Assembly (NCBI RefSeq): GCF_014109825.1 | Contig: NZ_CP059576.1 | Coordinates: forward strand, 2,134,001-2,198,000 | DNA from: Legionella sp. PC997 | GTDB lineage: Bacteria > Pseudomonadota > Gammaproteobacteria > Legionellales > Legionellaceae | Reading direction: 5' to 3' | Length of the DNA: 64,000 nt | Part shown: positions 59,135-64,000 of the stretch, one piece after another | Layout: every line of letters starts with the position of its first letter | How positions within the stretch are numbered: the first letter of the stretch is position 1 | Program-made: the position numbers and the translations under genes | The notes under the pieces: model-generated | Told to the model about the DNA's origin: nothing | Databases searched by the model: none | What the model saw: the letters and a program-made list of their open reading frames with translations, nothing else

Positions 59135-59759
59135 TTTTTAAATTATTCATATGGTTATGCAAAAACTCGTCTGGTTTAATATATGCAGGGTTTTTAACAA
59201 TTTGTCCATGCACAAACATGAGCGGGTGAACTTGGAGGACATCATAAATTAATCCGCCATCGAATTTATTTACATCATACTGACAAACTGCGGTAATCGG
59301 GTGTGTATCAAGGATTGTATTTATAAGGGCTTCATAAACTATTAACTGTTCAGAACCAGGAATATTTCTGCAAGACCATGTCATTTCCCCTGAAATACGA
59401 GCTCCAGAAAATCCTGCGGCAATAGACTGATCATAGTAATTTTTAAGACACGAAAGCATTTGCTCCGGTACAAAGTTTCCATCTGGACAATATACTGAGA
59501 CAGCAGGAGAAATTTCAACCTGTTTGGTTTGTGGTAATTCTACATCCAATTCAGCGAGCCATGCTCTTACTTCTTCGGGTGTCATCGTATCTACGAAATA
59601 TTCAATTTGTTCATTGTTGGCAATTCCAGATTCGATATATTTAGATATAACTCGACGTTTCTCAGATTCATCTCGATAAATAAGACACGCATGGGCTCCG
59701 TGTTTAAAATGCTTATAACCAAATCCTAAAGAGATATCTTTATCACGGTTCCTGGGCAT
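59127..59759 (-). CDS. MEDS-domain (DcmR-like) sensor protein
   Basis: A 210-residue protein carrying a MEDS domain, recognised by GAHACLIYRDESEKRRV, the SGIANNEQIEYFVD segment, ARISGEMTW and CQYDVNKFDG. MEDS domains are thought to bind hydrophobic or hydrocarbon-like ligands and are usually fused to or paired with signalling output. Here the output is the overlapping HD-GYP gene. The first gene of a two-gene operon. Confidence 0.8.
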   Translation of the reverse strand: MPRNRDKDISLGFGYKHFKHGAHACLIYRDESEKRRVISKYIESGIANNEQIEYFVDTMTPEEVRAWLAELDVELPQTKQVEISPAVSVYCPDGNFVPEQMLSCLKNYYDQSIAAGFSGARISGEMTWSCRNIPGSEQLIVYEALINTILDTHPITAVCQYDVNKFDGGLIYDVLQVHPLMFVHGQIVKNPAYIKPDEFLHNHMNNLKNE

Positions 59760-60134
59760 TCCAAACTCTCCTTATTACCTTACTAGAACTATATTAGAGT
59801 ATAGCTATAGTTTTTTATATTTTTTGTAACCCGTGGGTAATTTGGTATTTAAATCAAGATATCCCTCGATATAATCATCAGGAAGGAAAGTCCGAGATCA
59901 TTACACCTTTTAGATTAACTAACTGATGCATCCGCATCATCCCTATCTAACAAAATAACACCTTAATCTTTTCTACCATATGTTGTTCGGTCTGCTGGCT
60001 TGGGAATGAACAGAATATCAAACATATAGACATCTTTCATCGATTGGCCAGCTTGCTCTGCCAAATTTTTAGGTAAGGTCATGTGAAAATTATGCTATTA
60101 GCAAATTTATTGCGCTCATAATCATTTGAATTAA
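59760..60134. other. Right end of the island with a second DUF1016-like remnant
   Basis: It holds the MEDS leader (59760-59900) and a leftward coding remnant at 59963-60094 (separate entry). Nothing else was seen. Confidence 0.4.
59963..60094 (-). pseudogene. Remnant resembling the central part of a DUF1016/YhcG-type nuclease
   Basis: Read leftward, the frame has NFHMTLPKNLAEQAGQ and then SMKDVYMFDIL. The family has a similar stretch (NF...LP.P.S.LA.QT.KDPY.FDFL) between its two domains. After FDIL the similarity ends and a stop follows at 59963-59965. It lies 40 bp left of the right att repeat, as the other remnant lies 15 bp left of the middle one. The match is short. Confidence 0.45.
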
Positions 60135-60158
60135 TTCAAATTCCCTCCGGGACGCCAA
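60135..60158 (+). repeat. Right copy of tRNA-Arg 3' end (attR)
   Basis: The 24 bases ttcaaattccctccgggacgccaa match tRNA-Arg positions 49681-49704 with two differences. The flank beyond the CCA is unlike the left and middle copies, as expected for the original chromosomal side. Confidence 0.8.
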
Positions 60159-60181
60159 ATGAATAAAATATTTCTGATTTT

Positions 60182-60724
60182 CTAGTCTACAGATACTTTT
60201 AATGTCCTAAACGTAATTGAGTATCGTAATTGTTTTACCGGAGCAATCCGATGTTCCCAATTCCAACGTATATCGCCGTCTAGAGTATAAGCCGAGCCCG
60301 GATTAAGTAGTAATTTATAGTGTTCCTTATGCTCTTTTCGTTTTCTAAAATGAATTAAAGTAGAGCTATTTAAGGAAATGCCGCAAATTGTCTCAAACAC
60401 TGCAGCATCCCGATGCCAGCCAATTCCAGCATTAATAGGATATTCTGTAATTAACACTTCAGCAATTTTGTCGGGATGTACCTTTAATAACCCAGCACTT
60501 CGAATTTTAATTTCATTTAAAAACGCGGGGATGGGTTCAGCTTTTTTAACTGTTCGTCGCTCGTAATGATAATCCATTCCAAAATGAACAACTCGACGTT
60601 TTGCTATCTGGCCAAATAATGCCACTTGTTGCCACCTTAGCTCCTGAATATTTTGTAGTAGTTTTGCTTCTTCTTGTGGAGTAAGAAAGTCTGGCTCAAA
60701 AGAGAAACCAACTAAATTATTCAT
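60182..60724 (-). CDS. AlkB-like 2-oxoglutarate/Fe(II) dioxygenase
   Basis: Predicted oxidative demethylase of alkylated DNA/RNA, 180 residues. Iron ligands are in the H-x-D motif GIGWHRDAAVF and the distal His in WEHRIAPV. The 2OG-binding Arg pair is in RYSITFRTL. Substrate-lid residues FGMDYHYERR are similar to AlkB homologs of the ALKBH2/3 type. First gene outside the island on the right. Confidence 0.87.
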   Translation of the reverse strand: MNNLVGFSFEPDFLTPQEEAKLLQNIQELRWQQVALFGQIAKRRVVHFGMDYHYERRTVKKAEPIPAFLNEIKIRSAGLLKVHPDKIAEVLITEYPINAGIGWHRDAAVFETICGISLNSSTLIHFRKRKEHKEHYKLLLNPGSAYTLDGDIRWNWEHRIAPVKQLRYSITFRTLKVSVD

Positions 60725-60968
60725 GATACATCCCGAGTACGAAAAAGAAGTTATTTATTTGCTTCTTTAATATTTCCCAATCATTATCCTGATCACTTCG
60801 ATTTTTCATTTTAGCTTATCCGTGATTTTCTAATAAAGATTATAGCGAATTTATCAAGGCTAATTTACGTGATTTCTATTAAGAGGGTTATAATTATTGG
60901 AGACAAGTTAATGTTATTTATTGTATTATTTTGATACAATGTATTTTTTTTAAATGAAGTGACAATCT

Positions 60969-61688
60969 ATGGATACACCCGAAAAGAGAGCTCTTTCCTT
61001 TTCAGCAACTCAAGAGCTTAGAGCACTGTTTGAGATCGACAGTACTAATAGAAAATCTGCTTGGTATAACCGTCTCATAACGTGCTTGCCCCACGCTATT
61101 TTCACTAGTGGTGAACCTGACATCATCTTCAATCCCGCAGGCCTTACCTACTATAATCTTGAACTTCCAGAATCCATCCCTGGAGACGGAAGTACTATAA
61201 CAAGCTATACCATTCCTGAGCTAATCGATACTTTTTTAATTAATGAAGGGGTTGGCATAACCATCGAGGCGCGTAATCCCAGACAAGCCATCGACCTCAG
61301 CTATGGTGATGTCTTAGGTTTTCACCTCTATCGGACATTTGCTGAGCCCAAGGATCATCCCTTCAAAACAGATAAACCCCATGCACATATTATTCGCGGA
61401 GGCACTGATCTCCTGATAAGCGACGTGCCAGCGCAGATCCTGCCTTCTACATCAATAAAATTACTTGAAGCCATCTTGCAGCATTTTGGTATTAATGACG
61501 CCAAAGTCAAGCTTGTCTATCTTCCAGAGAATGATCAGCATGAGTTGGTCTTCTCAATTGACAAGAACCAATTTACATCCAGTAAAACAAAAGCACTGCT
61601 CGAAAAATTAGGCTGGTTTTTACCTAGGTATTACTCATATTTAGCTTGTGATCTGAACGACGTATCCCCTATCGTTGGAACACACTAA
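60969..61688 (+). CDS. Hypothetical protein, parent of the island pseudogene
   Basis: Unrecognised 239-residue cytoplasmic protein (no signal, no TM helices) with mixed alpha/beta composition. Conserved-looking parts are GVGITIEARNPRQAIDLSYG, HAHIIRGGTDLL and the C-terminal LLEAILQHFGINDAKVKLVY. The C-terminal half is duplicated as the broken copy at 57515-57903. The stretch from 60725 to 60968 holds its promoter region and is AT-rich. Confidence 0.7.
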   Translation: MDTPEKRALSFSATQELRALFEIDSTNRKSAWYNRLITCLPHAIFTSGEPDIIFNPAGLTYYNLELPESIPGDGSTITSYTIPELIDTFLINEGVGITIEARNPRQAIDLSYGDVLGFHLYRTFAEPKDHPFKTDKPHAHIIRGGTDLLISDVPAQILPSTSIKLLEAILQHFGINDAKVKLVYLPENDQHELVFSIDKNQFTSSKTKALLEKLGWFLPRYYSYLACDLNDVSPIVGTH

Positions 61689-61827
61689 TCCAATTAAGCT
61701 CATTGTACATTGTACCATTCACCTGTTTTGAACGAGTCTTCGTTTAGTTTAGATGTTATGAAAGTTAATTGGAGAGGACTAATAAATGGTATAAATATTA
61801 GTAATATCACCATTATAAATAATAGAA

Positions 61828-63282
61828 TCAGGTCTTATAAGGATCAAAAGATGTCGAAAGCGGTGTCGGATTAAATACCTGGTCTTCTTGTATTTTATCC
61901 TCTTCCTTTTGCTCAATTTTCTGGTCTTGCTTGACGGAGTCTACTTCTTTTTCTTCAGATTTAGTGTTTTTTGCTGAGGGTACTGGTTTAGTTAATAAGG
62001 GAGTAACATTCATTTGATGAAACATTTTTTGAGTACTATCAGTAGATTCCGAAACCCTCTCCTTCGCTAATTTAGATGGGTGTTCAACAGATTGAAGAAT
62101 TGGCTCCAAAGTGGGGGTAGGTGTTTTTGTTTTGTATGCCATCTCTTTTAATTCAGATTTTAAGAGTCTAGGATTCATACCATGAAAATTTGTTCCATCC
62201 AACTCGTCCGCATTGCGGGCAAATCCATAGGTCGGAAAAAAATAATCCAGCCCGGGTTTTAGTATACTAGGTAAAATTTCATCTGCGAGAATATGTCCAT
62301 TGGGTGATTTTGTCAGATAAACCGTAGCTTCAACACAATGTTTACTTAGAGGATCAATTACTGCCCCAACTCCCGAGCGAAATTCAGCGATGTTATTGCC
62401 CATATCACCGGTATGGTAAGCTCCTATAATTTGACCTTGGTTATTTTTTACCAGTCCTATTCCTAAACCCCAGGCGACAAGGTCTCTATCCTTGTTATCA
62501 ATTTCTATCTTTTCAACCAGTTTACCAATTGATGTTGGGTTGGGGAAAAAGTCATTGTTCATAGAATCTGCAGGTGCTACAGGGTCAAAGGCATAATTTA
62601 ATTTATCATCATTGATCCACGCTGTTATGAATTTGGCATATTCTTCTGCTGTTGTTTTTAGACTATTTGCAGCGATACCTTCAGGGCCATAGGTACTTTT
62701 AGACATCTTTAAAGGTCCAAATACGTGCTCTTGAGCTAATTTTTCAAGATTGATACCCGTTAATTCTTCAATCGCTATTTGCAAACATTCAATACCAGGT
62801 CCCGAATAGGCGTAGCTGGTGCCCGGTTTAAACTGGAATTGATACGGCGGACTAGCCACTATGGGTAAGCCTGTTGTATGTGATAAAACCATTTCAGCAG
62901 TTAATTGCTTTGCTTGTTCTTGATCACTGAATTGTTTTAGGAAAGGGTTATTATCGCCCTCAAGTACTTTTCCTTTGTCTTTAAAGACTGAGTACAGGGG
63001 GGTCTCTAAATCAAAATCTGTTTTAAATTTACCCGGCCAATCCTCTTCATTATTTGTTTTATTAACCTCAAGTAATTTTAAAACCAAATATGCGAATACA
63101 GGCTTACTTAGGGAAGCACATTGAAAAAGCGTGTCTTCTTTGACCTCACTTTGTACATCGTGATCGAGGATATTACCTACAGGGATCGGTGTAATATCAC
63201 CTTTAGAATCAACAGTTGCAAAAGATGCACCGGTTATTCCTCCTTGTTGCATTATCCTTTCAATATTTATTTTGTTTCTCAT
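61828..63282 (-). CDS. Serine hydrolase (beta-lactamase/class C PBP family) with charged disordered tail
   Basis: A 484-residue protein without a visible signal peptide. The N-terminal about 370 residues are a class C-type serine hydrolase with S-x-x-K as SLSKPV, a Tyr motif in GTSYAYSGPG, and a HTG-type third motif in AYHTGDMG. The remaining about 110 residues are Pro/Glu/Lys-rich and end QVFNPTPLSTSFDPYKT. Family enzymes cleave amides or esters. The lack of export signal and the tail suggest a type IV effector, which is unproven. Confidence 0.75.
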   Translation of the reverse strand: MRNKINIERIMQQGGITGASFATVDSKGDITPIPVGNILDHDVQSEVKEDTLFQCASLSKPVFAYLVLKLLEVNKTNNEEDWPGKFKTDFDLETPLYSVFKDKGKVLEGDNNPFLKQFSDQEQAKQLTAEMVLSHTTGLPIVASPPYQFQFKPGTSYAYSGPGIECLQIAIEELTGINLEKLAQEHVFGPLKMSKSTYGPEGIAANSLKTTAEEYAKFITAWINDDKLNYAFDPVAPADSMNNDFFPNPTSIGKLVEKIEIDNKDRDLVAWGLGIGLVKNNQGQIIGAYHTGDMGNNIAEFRSGVGAVIDPLSKHCVEATVYLTKSPNGHILADEILPSILKPGLDYFFPTYGFARNADELDGTNFHGMNPRLLKSELKEMAYKTKTPTPTLEPILQSVEHPSKLAKERVSESTDSTQKMFHQMNVTPLLTKPVPSAKNTKSEEKEVDSVKQDQKIEQKEEDKIQEDQVFNPTPLSTSFDPYKT

Positions 63283-63518
63283 TTTCGATTTTGGTATTAA
63301 AACTTTGTTCTCTTATTATAGACTAGCGTTTAATAGTCTTATTTTGCTTAAGCGAATTACCCAAAGTAAAATTTCTAATTAGGCAATTTATGATTGATTT
63401 AAGGCACTTTCTAACATACTCTCTGAAACTGTGATACAATTGCCCTCTAAATAAACATTTTGAACAATGTACAATATTATCTCCCCTACACTGATATCAA
63501 TATATAAAGGAAAACAGC

Positions 63519-64000
63519 ATGAGTTTTAAATCGTTAGGTTTAATTGAACCATTACTTCAAGCCCTTAACGAATTAAACTACAAGGAACCCTCCCCTATTC
63601 AAACTAAAGCGATTCCGACCGTATTATCAGGTAAAGACGTCCTTGCTTCGGCTCAAACAGGAACGGGGAAAACAGCAAGTTTCGTATTACCTATCTTACA
63701 AAAACTCAGTTCAAAACCTCGAGCTAAGAGCAACAGTACTCGTGTGCTCATTCTTACTCCTACTCGTGAATTAGCCAGTCAAGTACATGAGAGCATCCTT
63801 GAGTATGGGCGACATTTATCACTTCGCTCTGCGGTAGTATTTGGTGGGGTTAAAATTAACCCTCAAATGATGAAATTACGTTCTGGTGTTGAACTTCTAG
63901 TCGCCACCCCCGGACGTTTACTGGACTTGCATCAACAACGAGCCATACAATTCGATGAAGTGGATACATTAGTCCTGGACGAAGCAGATAGGATGCTGGA
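63519..64000 (+). CDS. DEAD-box ATP-dependent RNA helicase (partial)
   Basis: The N-terminal about 160 residues of a DEAD-box helicase, cut by the window edge. The Q-motif ([10 protein letters not shown]), Walker [25 protein letters not shown] and DEADRML are all present. The start ATG at 63519 follows AAAGGA. The closest family is RhlE, but the C-terminal part needed to decide is outside the window. Confidence 0.92.
   Translation, partial: MSFKSLGLIEPLLQALNELNYKEPSPIQTKAIPTVLSGKDVLASAQTGTGKTASFVLPILQKLSSKPRAKSNSTRVLILTPTRELASQVHESILEYGRHLSLRSAVVFGGVKINPQMMKLRSGVELLVATPGRLLDLHQQRAIQFDEVDTLVLDEADRML

Overview
The window looks like a chromosomal segment of a non-pneumophila Legionella species. 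This is inferred from gene content and sequence style and no database was searched. The signs are AT-rich coding sequence, an lspFGHIJK-type type II secretion operon, a histidine-utilisation hutH-hutU pair, an OXA-29-like class D beta-lactamase, a Fis-family regulator, Sel1-repeat and coiled-coil/His-rich proteins that resemble host-interaction proteins, and an AT-rich island at a tRNA gene. Roughly the first 49 kb is ordered housekeeping DNA. The last 14 kb is accessory.

Layout. 0-8.5 kb (minus strand): holB (partial)-tmk-mltG-fabF-acpP-fabG-fabD-fabH-plsX-rpmF-yceD, the classic fatty-acid/phospholipid cluster, transcribed leftward and without pabC. 8.6-10.1 kb (plus): mnmA and erpA. 10.2-16 kb: a YkuD L,D-transpeptidase, a small secreted protein, dnaQ-rnhA, and hutH-hutU. 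16-25 kb (mostly plus): a POT peptide transporter, rsfS-rlmH-mrdA-rodA (ribosome silencing and cell elongation), rnhB, a Gfo/Idh/MocA oxidoreductase overlapping lpxB (probably lipid A sugar modification), and fis. 25-33.5 kb: a second L,D-transpeptidase, a large coiled-coil membrane protein, htpG, a PLP-dependent desulfhydrase/deaminase, yaaA, a DUF4124 protein and glnA. 33.5-37.8 kb: lspFGHIJK. 37.8-41.4 kb: a Sel1-repeat protein, pmbA and a NAGPA-type phosphodiester glycosidase. 41.4-45.7 kb: nrdA-nrdB, with a striking control region of three perfect DnaA boxes and two NrdR-like boxes spaced 32 bp. 45.8-49.5 kb: a His-repeat membrane protein, a frameshifted small secreted gene, and an ABC exporter overlapped by the beta-lactamase gene.

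49.6-60.2 kb: an eroded, apparently composite genomic island in tRNA-Arg(CCU). The 3' end of the tRNA gene is repeated at about 53.6 kb (with over 100 bp of flank also duplicated) and again at 60.14 kb. No intact integrase remains. A translated remnant at 54.65-54.83 kb looks like the N-terminal part of a tyrosine recombinase, and two remnants resembling DUF1016/YhcG-type nuclease genes lie just left of the middle and right tRNA-end copies. The cargo includes a candidate effector with a glycine tract, a frameshifted enterochelin-esterase-like gene, a secreted gamma-glutamylcyclotransferase-like protein, a signal-peptide-bearing alliinase-like PLP enzyme, a MEDS sensor/HD-GYP operon and a partial duplicate of a gene whose full copy lies just outside the island (61 kb).

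60.2-64 kb: an AlkB-like dioxygenase, that full-length hypothetical gene, a serine hydrolase with a disordered charged tail, and the start of a DEAD-box RNA helicase. The serine hydrolase shares a C-terminal FNP[ST]P motif with the glycine-tract island protein, which may be a secretion or binding tag.
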